From contig JAKAYM010000078.1 in the NCBI GenBank assembly GCA_021826795.1, positions 1 to 8,660 on the forward strand: a DNA stretch of 8,660 nucleotides. The letters run 5' to 3'. The position numbers and the translations under genes were made by a program. Positions 1 through 7,600 of the stretch are shown here, piece by piece. This stretch comes from Thermoplasmata archaeon. Lineage in GTDB: Archaea > Thermoplasmatota > Thermoplasmata > Thermoplasmatales > Thermoplasmataceae. The notes beneath the pieces were generated by a model. The model saw only the letters and a list, made by a program, of their open reading frames with translations. It was not told the DNA's origin and made no database searches. Position 1 is the first letter of the stretch. Every line of letters starts with the position of its first letter.

Positions 1-291
1 CTGACCTGCATTGTATCTCCACCTGAACCGAGGGATGTGACATCTACACAAATCTTTAACTTTTCCCATATCCAAAAACACCGGGAAATAATTACATTGA
101 AATGGATGCAGTTGGTGGAGATCCGCTTGATCCGGAGCCACCTCCTCCACCTCCACACATACATATAACTGAATGATCCGGATTTATGAATAGATAATCA
201 CCTGAGGAGTCGCTATTAATGTTCCGTATGAGAGCAAAACCATCATTAATAATATAATTAGAGCAAATAATATTCTTGTTCTACTTTTCAT
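1..291 (-). pseudogene. Probable broken secreted-protein gene, running off the left edge
   Basis: From the ATG at 291-289 the minus strand encodes 35 residues before TAA at 186-184. It begins MKSRTRIL, continues with a strongly hydrophobic stretch (FALIILLMMVLLSYG), and looks like a signal peptide or signal anchor. Protein-like sequence resumes in a second frame from about 220 to 92: a polar stretch with NPDHS, a CxC pair, six consecutive glycines and a Ser/Gly/Pro-rich tail, ending at TAA 94-92. A third frame at about 59-1 reads VDVTSLGSGGDTMQV and is open to the window edge. A promoter-like TATA box lies 24-35 bases upstream of the ATG. The simplest reading is an exported protein disrupted by at least two frameshifts. 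A genuine 35-residue membrane peptide (184-291) is the alternative. I do not recognise the family. Confidence 0.45.
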
Positions 292-314
292 AATGAAATT
301 AATTCCATAATTCA

Positions 315-326
315 CTTAAATATTTT
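315..326 (-). promoter_or_regulatory. TATA box (box A) for the leftward gene starting at 291
   Basis: The minus strand reads AAAATATTTAAG here. Its centre is about 28-30 bases upstream of the ATG at 291. That is the spacing expected if transcription starts at or next to the start codon (leaderless mRNA). No purine-rich ribosome-binding site lies between. The promoter supports the idea that the disrupted sequence to its left is or was a gene. Confidence 0.5.
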
Positions 327-507
327 CCCAATAGTCATATATTGCATACATAGGTCTATATATTTTTATTGATTTGAAAAATAATTTGTGTCTTTATATC
401 GTTCTAGGTATACTCCTAACAATATAAAATTAAAAAACTTAACTTCATTACAGCGGAAGCAGATTATTTTCTCGGATAATGACTTGTTGATAAATTCTAT
501 TTACTAG

Positions 508-519
508 TTAATAATATTA
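508..519 (+). promoter_or_regulatory. TATA box for the M20-S66 operon
   Basis: TTAATAATATTA is centred about 27 bases upstream of the ATG at 541, which matches archaeal box A spacing for a leaderless transcript. No Shine-Dalgarno sequence precedes 541. This supports 541 as the true start and a shared promoter for the two overlapping genes that follow. Confidence 0.5.
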
Positions 520-540
520 ACCTAAAATGAATACAGATAT

Positions 541-1707
541 ATGAATATTGACTCAATAATAAGGAAGCGTGAGGATTCAATCATATCATTATCAGAGAAA
601 ATTTATGGTTTTGCGGAACTCGGAAGCAGCGAATATAAATCTTCTGCTCTGGTTATTGAGGAACTAAAAAAGGAGGGCTTTACCATTACAAATCCATATA
701 TGGGTATGGACACTGCCTTCAGGGCTGAATACGGTGTTGGCACTCCTGTTGTGGGCTTACTCATGGAATATGATGCTCTTCCCAACGGGCATTCATGTGG
801 GCATAATCTCATATCTGCCTGGGCATACGGTACCGCAATTACTGTAAAAAACATGCTTACTTCAGGAAAGGTAGTTGTATTCGGAACTCCATCGGAGGAA
901 GGTATAGGACCATATGCAGGGAGCAAGGCTAGAATGGCCACTGCGGGGGCATTCAGAGATATCGATTTCGTTATAGGGATGCATCCTGATGATATATGGG
1001 CGGTTGGTTCGAAAGCCCTTGCAGATGCTGAGATGGAATTCACCTTTAAAGGGAAAGCAGCACATATGGCTGCCTCTCCATGCTATGGAATCAACGCACT
1101 GGACGCCCTGGTGACAACATATACTGCAATAAACAATCTCCGTGATTCTGCCAAAAGTGACAAGAATATAGTTATAGGTATGGTTATCAGGGAGGGCGGT
1201 CAGGCATCCAACGTTGTTCCCGACAGGGCTGTAATGGAAGTGGATGTAAGGTCTTCAAGCTCATCATACCTATCAGGCTTTGTTGAGAAGGTTAAAAAAC
1301 TTGCACACGGTATAGCAGAGGGCTACGGTGTAACTCTGGAAATCCGCGATTTGATGCCTATGTACACGGAGTACAATGCAAACCGTAACATAGATTCAAT
1401 TTTAGGTGAGGAGCTGGAAAGAAGTGGTATAACTCCAATTAATATTGATGAATCAGATGAACCTGCAAGCGGAAGCACAGACGAATCAAATGTAAGCCTT
1501 GTTGTACCCACAGGGCACATAGACATGAAAATAGGCACCGGATTGCCAGGGCACTCGGATGAATTCAGGGAGGCAGCTAACCCACAGAGAGCCAGAGGAG
1601 AGCTATTGATAACAATAAGTGTCGCATCAAGAACTATAGTCAAAATAATGGAAAATAAACATATAATGAATTCCATAAAATCGGAGTTTGATAAACATGG
1701 AAAATAG
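541..1707 (+). CDS. M20-family metal-dependent amidohydrolase/peptidase (AbgB/PM20D2-like)
   Basis: This 388-residue protein of usual family length probably hydrolyses a small amide-bonded substrate (dipeptide, N-acyl amino acid or aminobenzoyl-glutamate type) in the cytoplasm; it has no signal peptide. Visible M20D motifs are EYDALP (76-81), followed by HSCGH (84-88) with the metal-binding Cys86 and His88; TPSEEG (116-121) with the catalytic Glu pair 119-120; and GMHPDD (146-151) with His148. FKGKAAHMA (169-177) contains the His of the lid/dimerisation domain, and ASNVVPD (222-228) is typical of the family. GSTDESNVS (311-319) and PGHSDEF (336-342), with metal ligand His338, resemble the PM20D2/AbgB subgroup more than plain aminoacylases. 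It is the first gene of an operon, and its last 11 bases overlap the S66 gene. The exact substrate cannot be read from sequence. Family is near certain; subgroup is likely. Confidence 0.9.
   Translation: MNIDSIIRKREDSIISLSEKIYGFAELGSSEYKSSALVIEELKKEGFTITNPYMGMDTAFRAEYGVGTPVVGLLMEYDALPNGHSCGHNLISAWAYGTAITVKNMLTSGKVVVFGTPSEEGIGPYAGSKARMATAGAFRDIDFVIGMHPDDIWAVGSKALADAEMEFTFKGKAAHMAASPCYGINALDALVTTYTAINNLRDSAKSDKNIVIGMVIREGGQASNVVPDRAVMEVDVRSSSSSYLSGFVEKVKKLAHGIAEGYGVTLEIRDLMPMYTEYNANRNIDSILGEELERSGITPINIDESDEPASGSTDESNVSLVVPTGHIDMKIGTGLPGHSDEFREAANPQRARGELLITISVASRTIVKIMENKHIMNSIKSEFDKHGK
1683..1686 (+). promoter_or_regulatory. Ribosome-binding site deciding the S66 start
   Basis: GGAG lies inside the end of the M20 gene, 10 bases before the ATG at 1697. 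An in-frame TTG at 1688 sits almost on top of it, too close to use it. This favours ATG 1697 and coupled translation with the upstream gene. Confidence 0.45.
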
Positions 1708-2629
1708 AATAAAACCACCTGCGCTAAAACCCGGGGACGAAATAAGGGTTATAGCACCGGCAAGCGCTCCGGACATGATTAAGCTTTCCCGTGGAATCTC
1801 AAAGCTGAAAAAGCTTGGATACCATGTTACTGTTGGAAAAAATATAAAGAAGCTGAACCAGAGAAACGATCTGGCTGCACCCGCCAAGGACAGGGCAGAG
1901 GAACTCATGTCAGCTTTCCGTGACGATAATGTAAAGGCTATATTCTGTGCAAGGGGCGGCTACGGAAGCATACACATATTATCATTGCTGGACTATGAAG
2001 CCATTGCAGAAAATCCTAAAATATTCATGGGATACAGCGATATTACTGCATTACATCTGGCTATCAATAGAAATTCCAATATGGTAACGTTCCACGGACC
2101 TATGGTTGCCTCTGATGTTGACGATATATCAAAACCATCATTCAAGGAGTTTCTGCAGATACTTTCAGGAAAATCTGATGAGATAAATATATATCGGGAT
2201 CGATTAATAAAATATATAATACCAGGAAAGACTGAGGGTTATTCCATGGGGACAAATATCTCACTGGTTGCATCACTTCTGGGCACAAACTATATACCGG
2301 AAACATCCGGAAGAATATTCTTCATAGAGGATACAGATGTGACTTCCGGTGATATAGACCGGTACTTCTTCAGCATGAAGCTTGCAAATATAGTAGAGCA
2401 GTTCAATGGTTTTGTGTTCGGCGATTTCAAGGCCATATTCGATAAGGAAGAGCCCATGCCATCCATTGAGGATGTTGTCCAGAAATTCATGAATGAAATA
2501 AACAAACCATCACTGTATGGTGCACCTTTCGGTCATGGCGAGGAGCAGATGGTTTTGCCCCTGAATGCAAAAATAAGGATAAGTGATGAGGAGCCATATA
2601 TAGAATTAATGGAAACAGTTGTGGATTGA
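1697..2629 (+). CDS. S66-family serine peptidase (LD-carboxypeptidase/MccF-like)
   Basis: The 310-residue cytoplasmic protein has the usual length of LD-carboxypeptidases. S66 enzymes cut the amide between an L- and a D-amino acid in murein tetrapeptides (LdcA), or inactivate microcin-C-type nucleotide-peptide antibiotics (MccF). Numbering from ATG 1697, the N-terminal motif LKPGDEIRVIAPAS (10-23) is typical. ARGGYGS (85-91) precedes the nucleophile Ser114 in MGYSDIT. Glu211 in FFIEDTD and His280 in PFGHG complete the Ser-Glu-His triad, and GTNIS-LLGT (185-197) is the usual glycine-containing turn. The triad is intact, so the enzyme is probably active. It overlaps the M20 gene by 11 bases, suggesting they act on related peptides. 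Thermoplasmatales lack murein, so food-derived bacterial wall peptides or toxic peptide conjugates are more plausible substrates than a cell wall of its own; that is inference. Confidence 0.9.
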   Translation: MENRIKPPALKPGDEIRVIAPASAPDMIKLSRGISKLKKLGYHVTVGKNIKKLNQRNDLAAPAKDRAEELMSAFRDDNVKAIFCARGGYGSIHILSLLDYEAIAENPKIFMGYSDITALHLAINRNSNMVTFHGPMVASDVDDISKPSFKEFLQILSGKSDEINIYRDRLIKYIIPGKTEGYSMGTNISLVASLLGTNYIPETSGRIFFIEDTDVTSGDIDRYFFSMKLANIVEQFNGFVFGDFKAIFDKEEPMPSIEDVVQKFMNEINKPSLYGAPFGHGEEQMVLPLNAKIRISDEEPYIELMETVVD

Positions 2630-2662
2630 TTATTACTGAAAATCATATATTAAGCAAAAATG

Positions 2663-2672
2663 TTTTATTAAT
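2663..2672 (+). promoter_or_regulatory. TATA box for the methionine synthase pair
   Basis: TTTTATTAAT, preceded by an A-rich stretch that could serve as BRE, is centred about 24 bases upstream of ATG 2691. No Shine-Dalgarno sequence precedes that ATG, so a leaderless transcript is likely. The short gap after the S66 stop (2630-2690) therefore separates two transcription units. Confidence 0.5.
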
Positions 2673-2690
2673 ATCCTGACATAAGCCACC

Positions 2691-3572
2691 ATGGAAGTAG
2701 AAAAATTAGTTTATGGCATTTATCCCAAGACCAATGAATTGAGACTTCACATTGGTAGATGGGAAAAAGGCAGACTCCCGGATGCCGCACTGAACAGTGA
2801 AATTGAATCTGAAAAGAAGTTATTTTATCAGATGCTGAATGAAAATGGAGTAGAGTATACGGATCCGTTGTTTAACTGGTATGACATACTGAGACCGGTA
2901 TGCCTTATTACAGACGGTATTGATCTCGGTCCCCTTTCTAGATTTAAAGAAACAAACAGTTTTTACAGGATGCCCCTGATTAATTCTATAGAAGGAATTA
3001 CAATGGACCCAGTTGATTTTTCCCCGCTCAACGAAAATCCACCACTTCCTCTGTATCTCCATGTCGGAAAGTATTTCAATGCCTTTCTTCCCTCGCCCTT
3101 ATCATTCTATAAAATGTCAAAAAGCACCATGAATTATGTTCAGTTTCAAACAGCTATAGAAAAAATATACTCAGAAATACTGAAGCAGTTCGGAGCAAGA
3201 AAGGCTGTACTGTATGATCCCATTCCATATGGAGAGGACGATGTACTTGATCTGTCACCGCTTTCTGAATTCCAGATCAGGCTCGTTACAACTGGAAAAC
3301 TTTATTCTGGAAATATAAAGGGCAAGCTGTATTCTATTGTCGCCGATTACACCCCTGAAAATTTCATTATATCAAAGAAAAATTCTGCTGTTCCCGGCGT
3401 AAAATTGATCGACGGATACAGCACAAAGATGGAAAATGTTGATGCTATAGATAAATCCGTATATTCTCTTGATGCAGATAGAATAGTAGTAAGTCATAGG
3501 GAGTACTTCGATTTTCTGCCCAGAATCATAGCGGATAGGAAACTCGAACTCATATCAAGAATAGGTGAATAA
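2691..3572 (+). CDS. MetE N-terminal-like protein, non-catalytic half of split methionine synthase
   Basis: The 293-residue soluble protein resembles a single MetE/UROD-type barrel. Recognisable MetE-type stretches are YGIYPKTNEL (8-17), FNWYDILRP (61-69, compare the nWqDllRP motif), LPSPLSFYKMS (133-143, compare LPGPyTfa), LYDPIPY (174-180) at the DEPAL position, IDGYSTKMENV (240-250, compare vDgrNTklE) and FLPRIIADRKLELI (275-288). The zinc-site residues are missing. No HxC motif is seen at the expected place, and the position equivalent to the last zinc Cys (PxCGLefLP) reads HREYFDFLP, with Glu271 roughly where Cys would be. It therefore probably does not catalyse methyl transfer alone. 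The next gene starts one base after its stop and encodes the catalytic half, so the two likely form a complex in which this half helps bind the methyl donor. The partnership is inferred from the arrangement. Confidence 0.75.
   Translation: MEVEKLVYGIYPKTNELRLHIGRWEKGRLPDAALNSEIESEKKLFYQMLNENGVEYTDPLFNWYDILRPVCLITDGIDLGPLSRFKETNSFYRMPLINSIEGITMDPVDFSPLNENPPLPLYLHVGKYFNAFLPSPLSFYKMSKSTMNYVQFQTAIEKIYSEILKQFGARKAVLYDPIPYGEDDVLDLSPLSEFQIRLVTTGKLYSGNIKGKLYSIVADYTPENFIISKKNSAVPGVKLIDGYSTKMENVDAIDKSVYSLDADRIVVSHREYFDFLPRIIADRKLELISRIGE
3563..3568 (+). promoter_or_regulatory. Strong ribosome-binding site deciding the metE start
   Basis: AGGTGA is a perfect match to the anti-Shine-Dalgarno sequence at the 3' end of archaeal 16S rRNA and lies five bases before ATG 3574. 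The upstream in-frame GTG at 3565 is part of this site and cannot be the start. Confidence 0.75.
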
Positions 3573-3573
3573 A

Positions 3574-4599
3574 ATGACTCAATATCTAATATCACAGGAA
3601 ATAGGAAGTTTCAGAAAGCCAAAGTATCTGAGTACTGTATTCCATAAAATATACGGTACAGATGAATATTATAAACTCTCAGAAAAAGCAACTGAAGAAA
3701 CCATAGAACTTTTCAGGCATGCCGGGCTTGATAATATAGGCGTCGGTGGAGAAATGTTCAGATGGGAGATGTATGAGCACCAGGCAAACCGCATTAATGG
3801 GATTGAATTTTATGGGCCCGTAAGGTCTTTTGATAACCGGTATTATAAAAAAGGAAGTATAGTTGAAGATCTGTCCATAAAGGAATCATTCCATTCGGAT
3901 GAACTGGAATACCTTCTATCCAGAGATTACTCAAACATAAAAATTCCCGTTACCGGACCATATACCATGATGGACTGGTCATTCAATGAGTACTATAAGG
4001 ACAGATATGAAACAGCCATGGCATTTGCATCCCTGCTGAATGAGGAGATGAAATCTCTCAAGGAATTATGGGACTCAAAATACCCCGGAAGGAAACTGGA
4101 AATACAGCTGGATGAGCCAGCAACAACAACCCACCCCGATGAAATGCAGATAGTGGTTGATTCACTCAATAAATCCGTAGAAGGTATCAAAAATTGTGAA
4201 TTTACCATCCATGTTTGCTACAGCACTGATTATAGGATGCTTTATGATGTAATGAATGACATTAAAATAGAAGGTTTAAATCTGGAATTTGCCAACAGGG
4301 ACAGTCTAGAAGCAGGGACTTCCGATGCATCACGCCCGGCTTATGAAGAGCTGAAGTATTTCCAGCAGCTCAATACCAGAAAAAAATTCATCGGTCTTGG
4401 GGTAACGGATGTACATATCGATTATATAGAACCTGTAAAACTGATAAAGGACAGGATAAATTACGTTCTGAATATCATGCCACCGGACCTTGTAAGGGTA
4501 AATCCTGATTGCGGTCTGAGAACAAGGTCAGTGGAAACCGGCTATGAAAAATTAAAGAACATGGATACTGCAAGAAAGGAAATACTAAAAGATTTATAA
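3574..4599 (+). CDS. metE: Methionine synthase catalytic subunit (MetE C-terminal-type, cobalamin-independent fold)
   Basis: The 341-residue protein transfers a methyl group to homocysteine, giving methionine, in the cytoplasm. Numbering from ATG 3574, it has the start motif EIGSFRKP (9-16), VTGPYTM (126-132) and the homocysteine-binding LDEPA (179-183). The zinc ligands are His213 and Cys215 in IHVCYS, Glu238 in LNLEFA, and Cys313 in VNPDCGLRTR. All four are present, so it should be catalytically competent. It matches the C-terminal half of bacterial MetE (about 750 residues) and other short archaeal methionine synthases. It is cotranscribed and probably coupled with the N-terminal-like gene, whose stop is one base upstream. 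The methyl donor is uncertain: tetrahydrofolate-type donors with help from the partner, or a corrinoid protein as proposed for core methionine synthases lacking the N-terminal half. Confidence 0.9.
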   Translation: MTQYLISQEIGSFRKPKYLSTVFHKIYGTDEYYKLSEKATEETIELFRHAGLDNIGVGGEMFRWEMYEHQANRINGIEFYGPVRSFDNRYYKKGSIVEDLSIKESFHSDELEYLLSRDYSNIKIPVTGPYTMMDWSFNEYYKDRYETAMAFASLLNEEMKSLKELWDSKYPGRKLEIQLDEPATTTHPDEMQIVVDSLNKSVEGIKNCEFTIHVCYSTDYRMLYDVMNDIKIEGLNLEFANRDSLEAGTSDASRPAYEELKYFQQLNTRKKFIGLGVTDVHIDYIEPVKLIKDRINYVLNIMPPDLVRVNPDCGLRTRSVETGYEKLKNMDTARKEILKDL

Positions 4600-4612
4600 T
4601 AATTTTTAGTTA
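4600..4612. terminator. Convergent termination region between metE and the S53 gene
   Basis: Only 13 bases separate two convergent stop codons. On the plus strand TAATTTTTAG holds a T5 tract just after the metE stop, a plausible archaeal oligo-T terminator. The minus strand has only a T4 run inside the end of metE, so the protease transcript may extend into it. No hairpin is visible. Confidence 0.35.
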
Positions 4613-7600
4613 CTATTTAAAATATTCCTCTTCCCAGTCCTCCAGTGCCTTTTTCCTCTTCTTCCTGCGCATAAAGTAAAGAATTATAAAAATTATATAG
4701 CTGATCAAACCGAGGAAAATTAGAAAATTGATCAAATAAGAAATAAGGCTGTAATGGACAGACACCTCATTGGAAGATATGAAAGATCCGTTTGAGGAAT
4801 AAGCATCTACTATAACATAGTATGTCTTTCCAGGAGTCATCCCGGGTATAAACGCAAAATCTGTGCCACTGGATGAAATAACTTCAGTATGTGCATTCAG
4901 CATTAGCGAATTATTGGAATAAGCTATAACATATTCTCCGAAGTTGTCCAGTGGAAACCTGTCCCAGGATACAAAGGCATAATAGAACCCCAGTGGAATA
5001 CTGTATGTAATTTTGAAGCTTATAACGGTTATGGATACATTTTCAGGACTCATGTAAATTACAGGGTTATTTCCAGGAGACACAATGACCGTCCCGTTTT
5101 TGTATAGATATTCATTTAATGTTATATTAACAGACTTCTGTGCAAATAATATGTACTGCCCGGATTGATTTGTATAACCCGCAATTGTATTGTTATATAT
5201 TATTTCTACATTGCTCAGATTATACTTATACTGTGTATTCTCAACTTTTCCTGTGATCTCTTTCAAGCTATTGTTTACTGGCATCAAAAGCACATACAGA
5301 TTTTTATTTTCTCCAGGCTTTAGCTGTATGGTTTTTTCATAGGTTGAATATCCTGATTTGCTTACTGTTATATTTACCGTTCCCGGCTTAATATTTAAAA
5401 AGTGACAACCACCATTATTCATTGTGCTTTTTCCATTGAATAGGGCTTTAACCTCACCGTTTGATGCGAATAGATTTAAGAGAACTTTTTCCGGATTCAT
5501 GGTAATAGAGGTGATTATATTGCCGGTAGTAGAGGATGAAGCATATCCATAAGCACTTACATTTGCAAAATTATTGCCCTCCATCTCATACACGTTAACA
5601 GTTCTGGAATTGCCTGAATATTTGAAAAAACCGTCAATAATCAATTTATATTCAGGACTGGCGTATGACGGCGTATAATTCACAGTAATGGTTTCTGATT
5701 TGATATCTGGAACATATATTTCACGGGATATAGTTTTTCCATAATACTGGGCTACAACTCTGTGGTAACCTTCACTGAGTGTTTGAGTGCTTGATGTTGA
5801 ACTGCTGCCATTTACAGAATATGTTGCACTGTCACCGTTGCTGAGTGTGAATGTAAGTACGGATTTCACTCCGAAAATTATGGAATAATTAATATGGACC
5901 GGTCCAGAGGTTCCAGCTATCATTCCATTGATTTCGTTACCCTTCCCGGCTGTTAGAATACCTGTAGAATTGTTATACGAAAATGTAATATTACTATACG
6001 ATGCGCCCACCCCGCTATATCCATGCTGGTAAATACCCGTATATTGTATTTTTCCACTTTCATTTGTTATACTTATCTTACTGAATGTGCCTGTGGGTAT
6101 GTTCACAAAATTTATTTTTGCATTATCCTGTTGTGACCCCACTGCTGCTCTGTAATTTCCCTCAAAGGAAACAGGCATATTAAATTCTTTAACAATGCTA
6201 CCATTTATCCTAAATTCTATCTCGCTTCCAGATATTGTTACTCCTATGGCAGCATGGTCAGAACCTCCATTAATCAATCCTGCTGTCATAGTTCCATTTT
6301 CATATATGCTATACTGGTAATAATATCCAGTTCCGTTGGTATAAATCCCAAATTCAATATAATTTTTCAAATTGCCATAAAAGCCAGCATAGTAAAATGT
6401 ACTTCCATTATACTGTTCAACGGAGTCACCGGCAACATTTATGTTGACAGTAATCCCGGTGGCGTATGATGTATTATTGAACGTTGCCACGGTCCCATAT
6501 CCTTTGAGGATAATCCCTGTATCGTTGATGAGATTGCTTATTAAAGGCGTCCCAAGTCCTGTTACAGGATTCCAACCGGGGCCTGCATCATATCCATAGT
6601 TTCCCCCAGAAGTAATCTGCGTGAAGGCATTAGTATAATATTTTGTTTCTGATATTTTATAGAATAGGGGATTAACAAATCCCAATGATCTATTATAGTA
6701 CTGATCCATTGTTGCAATGATTCCTGCCCACATAGGTGTTGCAATACTGGTTCCACCAAGGGTATACTGTTGGCCTGAGACAATGGTTAGTACACCGGTA
6801 TTTGGATCTGCATCAAGAGCAACATCCGGTACCCCTCTCTGTGTTTCAGTATAATTTGGGGATATCTGGTAATAGGGTGTACTGAAATAGGATGAAAAAC
6901 CTCCACCACTGGCCTGCTCACTCCCGTCCACTGAGTCTCCCCAGGCAGTCTGGGTATATTTACCATCAGAGCTTTCAGAAAGCTCAGTGCCGCCAATTCC
7001 AAGAACATATGGGTCTGCAGCTGGAAAATTTACTGTAGGTGCCGATGTCCCATCATCTGCCCCGTTATCTCCTGAGGCCGCTACAACTGTGATGTTTTCC
7101 TCTGCGGCCTGTTTATATATACTGTTCAGTGAGGCCAATTCAGGCGGGGTCATCTTGCTTTCAGGTTCCCCCCAGCTCAGGGATATTACATTACCCAGGC
7201 GATGGCTCACAGCATATTCCACAGAATCAAGAAGTATCTGGCCGTCATCCGGCGAAAGCACCAGATCTATTTTTGCCCCGGGTGCCATTGCATGTGACCA
7301 CTCCACATCTATGGCAGTTTCAGAAGCCCACCCACTGTTGGTTGAAGTTATTGCACCTTTAGGTGTGGATATATTAAGGTTTATTGGAGGCAGACCTGTG
7401 ATATTATCAAAAGCACTTACATCGTAATTTATGGCCGGGTCACCATATGCATCAACTATCACTATGGTAGTGTTGTTTCCATAATAACCTTCATTGTGTA
7501 TATAATTCATATCATATGCATTGTATATATCCGCCGGGGTATATGGTTCTGCCCGATAGGACGGCGTTTCCACACAGGATGAAAAATCATCTGAACTATT

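Larger units (their letters stand above)
292..540. other. AT-rich divergent intergenic region
   Basis: This stretch separates the leftward broken gene from the rightward M20 gene. Apart from a TATA-like element near each end, I find no ORF of convincing length, no tRNA-like fold and no obvious repeat. A five-codon ATG ORF at 527-544 overlaps the M20 start out of frame and is probably chance. Confidence 0.6.

Noticed and set aside
141..157. CCTCCTCCACCTCC run as a tandem repeat or regulatory tract
   Set aside because: It is explained as the complement of six glycine codons in the broken secreted-protein gene; no longer periodicity is present.
527..544. Five-codon ATG ORF overlapping the M20 start (possible regulatory upstream ORF)
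   Set aside because: It is tiny, and if the M20 mRNA is leaderless from 541 it would not be transcribed. ATG-TGA pairs are common by chance in AT-rich DNA.
603..1043. Minus-strand ORF of 146 codons inside the M20 gene
   Set aside because: It lies wholly antisense to a clear M20 enzyme with all its motifs, and has no promoter, ribosome-binding site or recognisable domain.
1323..1908. Two overlapping minus-strand ORFs across the M20/S66 junction
   Set aside because: They are antisense to two well-supported genes. Their hydrophobic look is what the complements of the coding strand would give, and no start signals are seen.
6987..7427. Plus-strand ORF of 146 codons opposite the S53 catalytic domain
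   Set aside because: It is antisense to the region encoding conserved S53 motifs, which explains its length; no TATA box or ribosome-binding site precedes it.
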